Source of the DNA: UBA12276 sp041476285 | Lineage (GTDB): Archaea; Micrarchaeota; Micrarchaeia; Micrarchaeales; Micrarchaeaceae | Assembly: GCA_041476285.1 (NCBI GenBank) | Contig: JBGOTD010000002.1 | Span: forward strand, 1 to 17,740 | Reading direction: 5' to 3' | Length of the DNA stretch: 17,740 nt | In this document: positions 6,905-13,401 of the stretch, in pieces | Layout: every line of letters begins with the position of its first letter | Position numbering within the stretch: position 1 is the stretch's first letter | Position numbers and translations under genes: made by a program | Notes under the pieces: generated by a model | Seen by the model: only the letters and a program-made list of their open reading frames with translations | Databases searched by the model: none | What the model was told of the DNA's origin: nothing

Positions 6905-7022
6905 GGGTCTGTGGCGCAACTTGGATAGCGCACTTGGCTTCGGACCAAGTGGTTGCGGGTTCAAAATAAACTTTTTGAGAAAAAGTTTAATCAAAAAGGT
7001 TAGGAAAATCCCGTCAGGCCCG
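6905..7022 (+). tRNA. tRNA-Arg (anticodon UCG) with a T-loop intron
   Basis: A full cloverleaf folds by hand. The acceptor stem is GGGTCTG (6905-6911) with CAGGCCC (7015-7021). The D-stem is GCGC/GCGC (6914-6917, 6928-6931). The anticodon stem is CTTGG/CCAAG with loop CTTCGGA, giving TCG at 6940-6942. The T-stem is GCGGG (6955-6959) with CCCGT (7010-7014), the discriminator is G7022, and CCA is not encoded. The T-loop is interrupted by 43 bases; removing 6966-7008 leaves the normal seven-base loop TTCAAAT and a 75-base mature tRNA. A T-rich stretch follows at 7023-7030, a likely termination signal. It should decode CGA and CGG arginine codons. Confidence 0.93.
6966..7008 (+). other. Archaeal bulge-helix-bulge tRNA intron, position 59/60
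   Basis: The precursor folds into the bulge-helix-bulge (BHB) shape cut by the archaeal splicing endonuclease. The outer helix is the T-stem. The 3' bulge is AAT (7007-7009). The central helix is TTCA (6960-6963) with GGAA (7003-7006), three Watson-Crick pairs plus one A-G. The 5' bulge is AAA (6964-6966). The inner helix is 6967-6978 with 6991-7002, eleven pairs and one A-G mismatch. Cutting after the second base of each bulge gives 6965/6966 and 7008/7009, which restores the T-loop exactly. Because of the A-run, the joint alone would also fit cuts up to three bases earlier. Confidence 0.85.
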
Positions 7023-7039
7023 TTATTTTTAACAATTTG

Positions 7040-7507
7040 CTATCTTCTCAGTTTGGCTGCGGTCGTGAAATCTGCATTATATGGGATTAGCATCAGTGAT
7101 CTTTTTAATCCCTCTTTAGCGTATTTTATCCGGTTGCGCAGATATTCAGTCTCATCGATGGCCCTTTTTGGATCATGTTTGTATCTGAGAGCTACTCTTT
7201 TGGAAACCAACATAACAATTTCGGGGTCCTTTGTGATTGATGCTATTTCTGAAAACAGTTCGCCAACCTTCTTTGCACTTGATTTGTCTGTCTTTCCTAA
7301 AGAACGCATAAGATCCGCCACGGCGCTTACAGATTCCAGTCCGGACGCCCCTGTTGAAAGCCATATGCTCCTCAAAGATAGATTAATGGATTTTTCGTGA
7401 TGTGTGTTCCTGAACAATTCCGTGCATTTTTGCAATAGGAACGTTGCGTGTGGATCCAGTATCCATTGATTCTGTTTTGGAGTATGATTCTTTTGCTTCC
7501 CTGCCAT
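7040..7507 (-). CDS. Hypothetical protein, helical and basic
   Basis: I do not recognise this 155-residue protein. It looks real: its codon choice (AGG, ATA) resembles its neighbours, it has its own TATA box and the sequence is protein-like. It is rich in Lys, Arg, Ser and Leu, predicted largely helical, with no signal peptide or membrane segment. Segments such as VADLMRSLGKTDKSSAKKVG and RYKHDPKRAIDETEYLRNRI suggest amphipathic helices. An ATG at 7546 is in frame but lies beyond the TATA box, so ATG 7507 is chosen; a start site near 7510 would make the mRNA essentially leaderless. It is divergent from the uL1 operon and convergent with the tRNA, 17 bases away. A longer plus-strand ORF over the same DNA is a shadow. 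Confidence 0.7.
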   Translation of the reverse strand: MAGKQKNHTPKQNQWILDPHATFLLQKCTELFRNTHHEKSINLSLRSIWLSTGASGLESVSAVADLMRSLGKTDKSSAKKVGELFSEIASITKDPEIVMLVSKRVALRYKHDPKRAIDETEYLRNRIKYAKEGLKRSLMLIPYNADFTTAAKLRR

Positions 7508-7531
7508 TTTATCATGAGGAATGAATGCCCC

Positions 7532-7543
7532 CTTATATTTAAG
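7532..7543 (-). promoter_or_regulatory. TATA box for the divergent hypothetical gene
   Basis: Read on the minus strand, GCTTAAATATAAG contains an archaeal TATA element centred about 27-30 bases before ATG 7507. The spacing predicts a leaderless or nearly leaderless transcript. No GGTGAT-like SD precedes the ATG, unlike most genes in the window. Confidence 0.55.
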
Positions 7544-7566
7544 CATATACCCGCAGATATGGAAAC

Positions 7567-7575
7567 ATTTATAAG
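7567..7575 (+). promoter_or_regulatory. TATA box of the uL1-uL10-P1 operon
   Basis: ATTTATAAG is a good archaeal TATA sequence. Transcription starting about 25 bases later (near 7597) gives a leader of about 43 bases before ATG 7640. That leader contains an AGTACT pair (7594-7599, 7613-7618) and the hairpin CTGCA-TTA-TGCAG (7617-7629), which abuts the SD GGAGGG (7629-7634). Confidence 0.6.
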
Positions 7576-7639
7576 TTTTGCCAAGAGAATAATAGTACTC
7601 TGTTTTTCCCGCAGTACTGCATTATGCAGGAGGGATATT

Positions 7640-8272
7640 ATGGAAAAGGAAACATTCGATAAATTTAGCGCCTTTATTCAAGAGAATAAGGGTAAGAGAA
7701 AATTCAACCAGAGCGTGGAGCTTGCGATAAACTTTTTCGGAATCGACATGAGCAAGCAGGACAACCGCCTTAATCTGGAGATCAAGCTGCCTAACCCAAA
7801 AGGGAAGCAGCATGCAGTGATAGTATTTGCAGACGACAATAACATAGCAAGCAAGGCCCAGGCATCAGGCGCAAAGGTCATAAAGGGCTCTGAAATTCAG
7901 TCAATATCCAGCGATAAATTAAAGATAAATGAGCTTCTTCAGAGCGAACTGCTTGCGCAGCCCAGCCTCATGCCCCAGATTGCAAAAACTTTGGGTCAGA
8001 TACTCGGTCCAAGGAACAAGATGCCAAGGCCGCTTATGGGCACAGACATAACCATGGCCGTCGAGGACACCGCAAGATCCGTTTACATAAGGAGCAAGGG
8101 CAAGTACCTGCCTACAGTGCACTGCATGGTTGCCACTGAAAACATGGACGTAAATGCGATAAGCGCAAACATTGACGAGGTAGTAAACGCTGTTGTAAAA
8201 AGGATAGGAAAACAGCACATAAGGTCGGTTTACGCAAAGCTTACAATGAGCAAGCCGATAAAGATAGTGTGA
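7640..8272 (+). CDS. rpl1: Ribosomal protein uL1
   Basis: Large-subunit protein uL1, which forms the mobile L1 stalk at the E site and is a translational repressor of its own mRNA in bacteria and several archaea. The 210-residue product has the FNQSVELAINFFGIDMSKQD start, PNPKGKQHAVIVFADD, the hallmark LGPRNKMPRPL (around residue 120), and the C-terminal return to domain I ending YAKLTMSKPIKIV. ATG 7640 follows SD GGAGGG by five bases; upstream in-frame starts would cross the promoter. It heads the uL1-uL10-P1 stalk operon. uL11, often placed before it in archaea, is not in this window upstream of it. Confidence 0.95.
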   Translation: MEKETFDKFSAFIQENKGKRKFNQSVELAINFFGIDMSKQDNRLNLEIKLPNPKGKQHAVIVFADDNNIASKAQASGAKVIKGSEIQSISSDKLKINELLQSELLAQPSLMPQIAKTLGQILGPRNKMPRPLMGTDITMAVEDTARSVYIRSKGKYLPTVHCMVATENMDVNAISANIDEVVNAVVKRIGKQHIRSVYAKLTMSKPIKIV

Positions 8273-8276
8273 TTTT

Positions 8277-9119
8277 ATGCTTACGAAAACCCAAAAGGTA
8301 AACTTCGTTGAGGAGCACAGGAAGCTCCTGAAGAGTTACAAGGTAGTTGGGATAGTGCAGCTTAAGGGCATACCTGACAGGCTCCTCCAATCGGCAAAGA
8401 ACCAGTTGAAGGGAAGCACGAAATTCGTAATGGGAAGGAAGACACTGCTTCACAGGATACTTGAGAGCGATTCACATACAAAGAAGCTTGCGGACGAGGT
8501 TACAGATACGTCAGCAATCATTCTAAGCAACGAGGATCCTTTTGAGCTTTACAATAAATTCAGGTCCAACAGCTTAAGGCTTGCCGCCAAACCGGGCCAA
8601 ATGGCGCCTGATGACGTCTTTGTGGCTTCAGGCGAGACAAGCATACAGCCTGGCCAGACAGTCACAGACCTGAAAAGCGCGGGGATAGACGTGCAGATAC
8701 AAAAGGGCAAGGTAGTAATAGCAAAGGACAAGGTAGTGGTCAAGAAGGGAGAGACAATAAGCGCAAACATGGCAAAGGCGCTTCACACACTTGAGATATT
8801 CCCCTTCCATGCGGTAATAGAGCCCTCATCGCTTCTTTCAGACGGGATGATATTCAGCAAGAGAGTATTAGGCATCAACAGGGAGAGCATGACAGGTGAG
8901 ATGACCCTCTGCTTCAGGAACGCGCTAAGCTTATGCCTCGAAGCTAAAATAATAAATGCTTATACTATAAATAACTTTATAGCAAAGGCTTACACCAGTG
9001 CTTTGTATCTCGGGCTTGAGGTAAAGGCACTTGATTCAGGAATAATTGATCTGCTAATAGCACGCGCTGCTTCTCAGGCTGCGACGCTGAACAGCAATCT
9101 GGATGTCAAGACTGAATGA
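8277..9119 (+). CDS. rpl10: Ribosomal stalk protein uL10 (P0), short C-terminus
   Basis: Stalk base protein that binds 23S rRNA and carries P1 dimers. N-terminal domain features are KVNFVEEHRKLLKSYKVVGI and KFVMGRKTLLHRIL. The archaeal insertion domain follows (about residues 105-180: PGQMAPDDVFVASGETSIQP then VVVKKGETIS). The C-terminal helical spine ends with LLIARAASQAATLNSNLDVK. The product is 280 residues, while archaeal P0 proteins are usually around 310-350. The Ala/Glu-rich hinge and the terminal factor-binding LFG-type tail are absent. ATG 8277 lies three bases after GTGAT (8269-8273), which contains the uL1 stop. The stop codon is a clean TGA with no frame continuing the missing tail before P1. 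Confidence 0.92.
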   Translation: MLTKTQKVNFVEEHRKLLKSYKVVGIVQLKGIPDRLLQSAKNQLKGSTKFVMGRKTLLHRILESDSHTKKLADEVTDTSAIILSNEDPFELYNKFRSNSLRLAAKPGQMAPDDVFVASGETSIQPGQTVTDLKSAGIDVQIQKGKVVIAKDKVVVKKGETISANMAKALHTLEIFPFHAVIEPSSLLSDGMIFSKRVLGINRESMTGEMTLCFRNALSLCLEAKIINAYTINNFIAKAYTSALYLGLEVKALDSGIIDLLIARAASQAATLNSNLDVKTE

Positions 9120-9144
9120 TTGATTATATTAATATGGTGAATTT

Positions 9145-9459
9145 ATGGAATATGTATATGCTGCACTTCTTTTGGATGCTGCAGGAAAGGAAATAAGCGA
9201 GAAGAACATAGAGGAGGTAGTCAAGGCTGCGGGCTTACAGCCGGATGAGGCTCAGGCAAAGGCAATAGCCGCATCATTGAAAGGAGTGAACATAAAGGAT
9301 GTAATAAAGAACGCACAGGCGATGCAGGTACAGGCAGCGGCACCGGCAGCAGCTCCAGCACACGGCGGAGAGAAGAAGGAGCAAAAGGATGAAAAGGCTG
9401 ATGCCAAGAAAGAGGAGGAAGCTGCAGGAGGTCTTGCTAGCCTTTTCGGCGGAGCGTAA
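9145..9459 (+). CDS. rpl12: Ribosomal stalk protein P1 (archaeal L12)
   Basis: Archaeal acidic stalk protein, present in several copies per ribosome and recruiting translation factors. The 104 residues comprise an N-terminal dimerisation domain (MEYVYAALLLDAAGKEISEK then NIEEVVKAAGL), an Ala/Pro hinge (AAAPAAAPAHGG, about residues 66-77), a charged Lys/Glu segment, and the conserved C-terminus GGLASLFGGA. The SD GGTGAA (9136-9141) is three bases before ATG. It closes the stalk operon and is followed by a large nested inverted repeat. Confidence 0.96.
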   Translation: MEYVYAALLLDAAGKEISEKNIEEVVKAAGLQPDEAQAKAIAASLKGVNIKDVIKNAQAMQVQAAAPAAAPAHGGEKKEQKDEKADAKKEEEAAGGLASLFGGA

Positions 9460-9524
9460 TATTGCATATGCGTTCGGATCGCAGCGTTTGTAAATGACGT
9501 AAGATCCGAAATAGCAAGCAATAT
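9459..9524. repeat. Nested inverted repeat after P1
   Basis: Outer arms ATATTGC (9459-9465) and GCAATAT (9518-9524), and inner arms TTCGGATC (9473-9480) and GATCCGAA (9503-9510), are all perfect complements. The two intervening strands are 7 bases each, giving a symmetric internal loop, and the apical loop is 22 bases. As RNA this would be a substantial hairpin directly after the P1 stop codon. It could stabilise or terminate the stalk mRNA. It overlaps the TATA box of the ferredoxin gene, so it could also be a DNA-level operator. Confidence 0.6.
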
Positions 9525-9528
9525 ATAG
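9521..9528 (+). promoter_or_regulatory. TATA box of the ferredoxin gene
   Basis: ATATATAG, 34-41 bases before ATG 9562, predicts a start near 9550 and a short leader carrying GAGGT (9551-9555) as SD. It overlaps the 3' arm of the inverted repeat behind P1. Confidence 0.5.
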
Positions 9529-9561
9529 CTTTAACCAAATGTATAGTTCTGAGGTTGCATC

Positions 9562-9921
9562 ATGGACGCTTATGTGAACAAGGTAAAATGCACGGGTTGC
9601 CAGCACTGCAAGGACGTCTGCCCAGTGGCAGTATTCGAGATGAAAGGCAGGAAGGACATGACAGGCTCGAATGCAGATACAGCACCGGAGGATGCAAAAT
9701 GGAAGGGAGTTACTGACCCGGAAATTCACGAGAAATGGGTGAAGGCACAGGACGGCCATAAGCACTTTGCAGATGACAACGACGGCACAAGCGGTGGACT
9801 GTCGGTAGCAGTGGCGGGAAGCGCCTGCATATTATGCCAGGCATGCCTTATCGAATGCGAGGGCGAATGCATACACATAACAGATGATTCAGGAGTTAGA
9901 TACGACTCCATTTACAAATAA
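9562..9921 (+). CDS. Two-cluster 4Fe-4S ferredoxin with long central insert
   Basis: A small soluble electron carrier. Cluster motif one is CTGCQHCKDVCP (Cys 10, 13, 16, 20) and motif two is CILCQACLIEC (Cys 89, 92, 95, 99), each the CxxCxxCxxxC pattern of a 4Fe-4S site; an extra Cys is at 103. In ordinary 2[4Fe-4S] ferredoxins about 25-30 residues separate the two. Here about 68 residues intervene, hydrophilic and acidic, with histidines (residues 56-69: HEKWVKAQDGHKHF). Partner oxidoreductases are not evident in the window. ATG 9562 follows GAGGT by six bases. The 119-residue gene stands alone, with its own TATA box and a T-rich 3' flank (9922-9945). Confidence 0.85.
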   Translation: MDAYVNKVKCTGCQHCKDVCPVAVFEMKGRKDMTGSNADTAPEDAKWKGVTDPEIHEKWVKAQDGHKHFADDNDGTSGGLSVAVAGSACILCQACLIECEGECIHITDDSGVRYDSIYK

Positions 9922-9980
9922 CTTCTTCATTTTTCTCATTTAACTTATACGCTTATTCTTCTAAAGCCAGTTGGTAGTGT

Positions 9981-12650
9981 ATGATAACTTATGCGGAGAA
10001 ACCGTTCAATGACAAGGAAAGCCTGGGCGTGCTGAACACTTATGTCAGGGAGTGGTTTGCAAAGAATTTCGATGAGCTCACTCCGCCGCAGAAGTACGCG
10101 TTCAAGCTCATAAACGAGAGGAGCAACGTTCTGATAACCGCCCCGACAGGAAGCGGCAAGACGATGTCCGGCTTCCTTTCCATTATAAGCAAGCTTTTTG
10201 ACTACAGCCTTGACGGCAAGCTTGAGGACAGGGTTTACTGCCTTTACATATCGCCATTAAGGGCGCTCAACAACGACATATACAACAACCTTTCCAAGCC
10301 ACTCGGAGAAATTTACGACATAATAAAGAAGGAGAAGGGAGTCGAAATAATAAAAAACAACATAAAGCAGGTAACCATAGGCGTAAGAACCGGCGATACA
10401 ACACAGAAGGAAAGGCACAGGATGCTTGTAAAGCCGCCGAACATCCTTGTTACAACGCCCGAAAGCCTCGCAATACTAATAAATTCCGAGAAATTCGTGG
10501 AGCACCTAAAGAAAGTCGAGTACATAATAGTCGACGAGATACATGAGCTTGCAAACAACAAGCGCGGCGTGCATCTGTCGCTTTCCATAGCAAGGCTCAG
10601 GAACATAATAGGGCGTGATGTTGCAATGATAGGGCTTGGTGCAACACTGCATCCGTTAGAGGAGGCGGCAAAATTCCTTGTAGGCTGGAACACAAACAGG
10701 CCGAACAACTGCATTGTTGTCGATGCATCATGGAGCAAAAAGCTTGACGTAAAGGCGGTGAGCCCGGTAAAGGACATGATATATACAGAAGACGATGCCA
10801 TTGAGGATGCAATGTACAAGGAGCTAAACAAAATAATAAAGAAAAGCAAGTCTACTCTCATATTTACGAATACAAGGAGCGGTACGGAGCGTGTTGTATT
10901 CAACCTGAAGAAGAGGTTCAAATACGGGGAGGACATAGCAGCTCACCATGGCTCATTGTCAAGAGAGTCAAGGCTGGAGGTTGAGGAGCTACTGAAGAAG
11001 GGTTCACTTCGATGTGTGGTGTCATCAACAAGTCTTGAACTGGGTGTGGACATAGGCACAATAGACAATGTAGTGCAATTGGGATCGCCAAAAAGCGTGA
11101 CAAGAGCGGTGCAGAGGATAGGAAGGGCCGGCCATTCCTACAAGGCAGCCGCCAAAGGCGAAATAATAGTCCTGAATAGGGACGACCTCGTTGAATGCGC
11201 TGTGCTGCTTGATGCTGCGCTAAAAAAGCATCTTGATGCATTTGTGGTACCGCAGAATGCGCTTGACGTTCTGGCGCAGCACATCATGGGCATGTCCTTG
11301 ACAAAGAAGTGGAATATTGATGAGGCGTACGACGTAATAAAAGGCGTTTATGCCTACCACAACCTGCCAAAGGATGATTATATTTCGCTCATTAATTATC
11401 TTGCAGGCAATTATGTTGGGCTCGAAAGCAGGAGAGTCTATGGAAAGATATGGTATGATGAAAAGGAGAAGACGTTCGGGAAGCGCGGCAAGCTTGCAAA
11501 AGTAATATACATGCTAAACCTTGGAACAATACCCGATGAGGTTGCGGTTAGCGTATTTGATACAAGCAAGAAATGGATAGGCAACATAGAGGAGGAATTC
11601 CTCACAAAAATGAAGCAGGGGGACATATTCACGCTTGGAGGCAGGTTGTACAAGTTCGAATACGCAAAGGGCATGAAGGCCTATGTGACACCGGCACAGG
11701 CGACGGCACCAACAATACCCCCATGGTTCTCAGAGCAACTCCCATTGAGCTACGAGCTTGCCAATGAGATAGGCGAGTTCAGGGAAAAGCTATCAGACAT
11801 GATAAGGAAGCATGTAAGCAAGAAGGGGATGAGCAGATTCAGCAAGCAAATAGCAGTGCCAAAAGAAATCGATGACTATCTTTCAACGCTTCCAATAGAC
11901 GAAAATTCAAGAAAGGCGATATTCGGATATTTCCTTGAGCAGATACTTTTTGCGGACGAGGTTCCAACAAACAGACTTTTGCTTATAGAGCAGACGAGAG
12001 ACATTTCTGAAGACGCCAACTACATCATTTTCCACTCGCTGTTCGGCAGAAGAGTCAACGATGCATTATCAAGGGCGTTTGCAATACAGATTGCCGAGAT
12101 GTTTGACATGGATGTGGACATATCGATAAATGATAATGGGTTCCTGTTCAGAACGGAAGAACCAATCAAGCTTACCAACAAGGACATGAAAAACATAATA
12201 GATGACATTTATTCGACTGGAGTATCCCTGATATTGAAGAGAAATATAAGACGAACGGAGCTCATGCGAAGGAAGTTCAGGCATGTTGCTGCAAGAAGCT
12301 TCATGATACTGAGGAACTACAAGGGCTACAAGATACCAGTAGGAAGGCAGCAGATAAACTCACAGCTTGTATTCAAGGCTGCAGAAGAAATAGATCCAAA
12401 TTTCCCTGTCATAAAGGAAACTTACAGAGAGATACTCAATGAGACAATGGACCTGCCGCGTACAAGCGACCTTATTTCAAAGCTCAAAGACGGGAAGGTG
12501 AGTTACAAGATAATAAAAACGGCAGTACCATCGCCATTCTCGCATTCGATGATAACTTTCGGCCATGCGGATGCGATACTCATGAAGGAAAGGCACAAAT
12601 ACCTTCAAAAGCTGCATAAGCATGTAATGAAAAGGATAAACGGAAGGTAA
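9981..12650 (+). CDS. lhr: Lhr-like ATP-dependent helicase
   Basis: A superfamily 2 helicase of the archaeal Lhr core type, acting in DNA repair and, in some archaea, RNA metabolism. Helicase motifs in order: TPPQKYAF (Q motif, about 34-41), Walker A APTGSGKT (54-61), SPLRALNND (91-99), TTPESLAIL (148-156), DEIHE (165-169), GATLHP (200-205), TNTRSGTER in domain 2, SLELGVDIG, and QRIGRAGH (378-385). The remaining ~500 residues correspond to the winged-helix and beta-barrel domains of the Lhr core. The 889-residue length fits the core without the long bacterial C-terminal extension. I cannot decide between aLhr1 and aLhr2. It is followed directly by the phosphoesterase, its common genomic partner. 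Confidence 0.92.
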   Translation: MITYAEKPFNDKESLGVLNTYVREWFAKNFDELTPPQKYAFKLINERSNVLITAPTGSGKTMSGFLSIISKLFDYSLDGKLEDRVYCLYISPLRALNNDIYNNLSKPLGEIYDIIKKEKGVEIIKNNIKQVTIGVRTGDTTQKERHRMLVKPPNILVTTPESLAILINSEKFVEHLKKVEYIIVDEIHELANNKRGVHLSLSIARLRNIIGRDVAMIGLGATLHPLEEAAKFLVGWNTNRPNNCIVVDASWSKKLDVKAVSPVKDMIYTEDDAIEDAMYKELNKIIKKSKSTLIFTNTRSGTERVVFNLKKRFKYGEDIAAHHGSLSRESRLEVEELLKKGSLRCVVSSTSLELGVDIGTIDNVVQLGSPKSVTRAVQRIGRAGHSYKAAAKGEIIVLNRDDLVECAVLLDAALKKHLDAFVVPQNALDVLAQHIMGMSLTKKWNIDEAYDVIKGVYAYHNLPKDDYISLINYLAGNYVGLESRRVYGKIWYDEKEKTFGKRGKLAKVIYMLNLGTIPDEVAVSVFDTSKKWIGNIEEEFLTKMKQGDIFTLGGRLYKFEYAKGMKAYVTPAQATAPTIPPWFSEQLPLSYELANEIGEFREKLSDMIRKHVSKKGMSRFSKQIAVPKEIDDYLSTLPIDENSRKAIFGYFLEQILFADEVPTNRLLLIEQTRDISEDANYIIFHSLFGRRVNDALSRAFAIQIAEMFDMDVDISINDNGFLFRTEEPIKLTNKDMKNIIDDIYSTGVSLILKRNIRRTELMRRKFRHVAARSFMILRNYKGYKIPVGRQQINSQLVFKAAEEIDPNFPVIKETYREILNETMDLPRTSDLISKLKDGKVSYKIIKTAVPSPFSHSMITFGHADAILMKERHKYLQKLHKHVMKRINGR

Positions 12651-12651
12651 C

Positions 12652-13401
12652 ATGATTGTTGACAATGACGTTGAACTTATGGAAGGGCTTGCAATAGCCC
12701 ACATAAAGAGCATAAACGCACTTGTTGTTGCAGACCTTCACCTTGGTTATGAGGGCCACATGGCAAAAAGCGGCGTATTCGTACCAAAGGTAAACCTGAA
12801 TAAAATAATAAAGGATTTGCAACTTGGGCTCAAAAAAAGCAGAGCTACAAGCATAATAGTTGTCGGCGACATAAAAAACGAATTCTCAAACGTCGAGCAG
12901 GATGAATTCAACGAGCTTCATGAGATAATTAAATTCTGCAGGGAAAAAAGGGTGGAGCTTCTTCTAGTAAAGGGCAACCATGATAATTTCATAGACAGAT
13001 ACAAAGAGCCGTTTAAGCTAAAGACATACACAGGAAAGGCGCACATTAGCAATTACCTGTTTTTCCATGGGGATAAGTTGCCGGAACTGACTGGTGAAAA
13101 ACCAAGAATGCTTATAGCTGGACATGAGCACCCATCCATAGGTATAGTGAACGCCGCAGGAAGGAATGAAAGGCTCAGGTGCTTCCTAATTGGAAAATAC
13201 AAAGGGATAAAACTGCTCGTTCTTCCTGCAATAAGTTATTTTGCCACGGGCTCAGATATAAACCTGCAGCCGGAAAGCAACCTTTTGTCGCCGGTGCTCA
13301 AAAAGATAGACCTTGGAAAGGCACATGCAATAGCAATAGGCTATGGTTCAACAATTGACTTTGGCACCATAGCAAATCTTAGGAAGTTAAATCAAATATA
13401 G
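12652..13401 (+). CDS. Lhr-associated metallophosphoesterase (SbcD/Mre11-related)
   Basis: A calcineurin-type metallophosphoesterase of the small archaeal Mre11/SbcD-related family (matching TIGR00024 as I know it). All five metal motifs are present: ADLHLGYE (DLH 28-30), VGDIKNEF (G72, D73), KGNHDN (GNHD 108-111), FHGDK (H139) and GHEHP (157-161). At 249 residues it is the normal length for this group. The start ATG is one base after the lhr stop, so the two are almost certainly cotranscribed and probably function together in nucleic acid processing. The exact substrate is unknown. The last ten bases overlap the 3' end of the opposing protease gene. Confidence 0.9.
   Translation: MIVDNDVELMEGLAIAHIKSINALVVADLHLGYEGHMAKSGVFVPKVNLNKIIKDLQLGLKKSRATSIIVVGDIKNEFSNVEQDEFNELHEIIKFCREKRVELLLVKGNHDNFIDRYKEPFKLKTYTGKAHISNYLFFHGDKLPELTGEKPRMLIAGHEHPSIGIVNAAGRNERLRCFLIGKYKGIKLLVLPAISYFATGSDINLQPESNLLSPVLKKIDLGKAHAIAIGYGSTIDFGTIANLRKLNQI

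Noticed and set aside
6968..6988. Perfect hairpin followed by A/T-rich DNA, resembling an intrinsic terminator
   Set aside because: It lies inside the tRNA intron, upstream of the 3' half needed for the mature tRNA; termination there would destroy the gene.
6921..7400. A 159-codon plus-strand open frame
   Set aside because: It begins inside the tRNA-Arg gene, runs through its intron and is antisense to the better-supported minus-strand gene; no SD or promoter fits it.
7040..7546. Start of the 155-aa gene at ATG 7546
   Set aside because: That start would lie upstream of or within the TATA element at 7532-7543; the ATG at 7507 fits the promoter distance.
9123..9133. AT-rich stretch before P1 as an internal promoter
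   Set aside because: A transcript starting 25 bases downstream would begin after the P1 start codon, so it cannot express the full protein.
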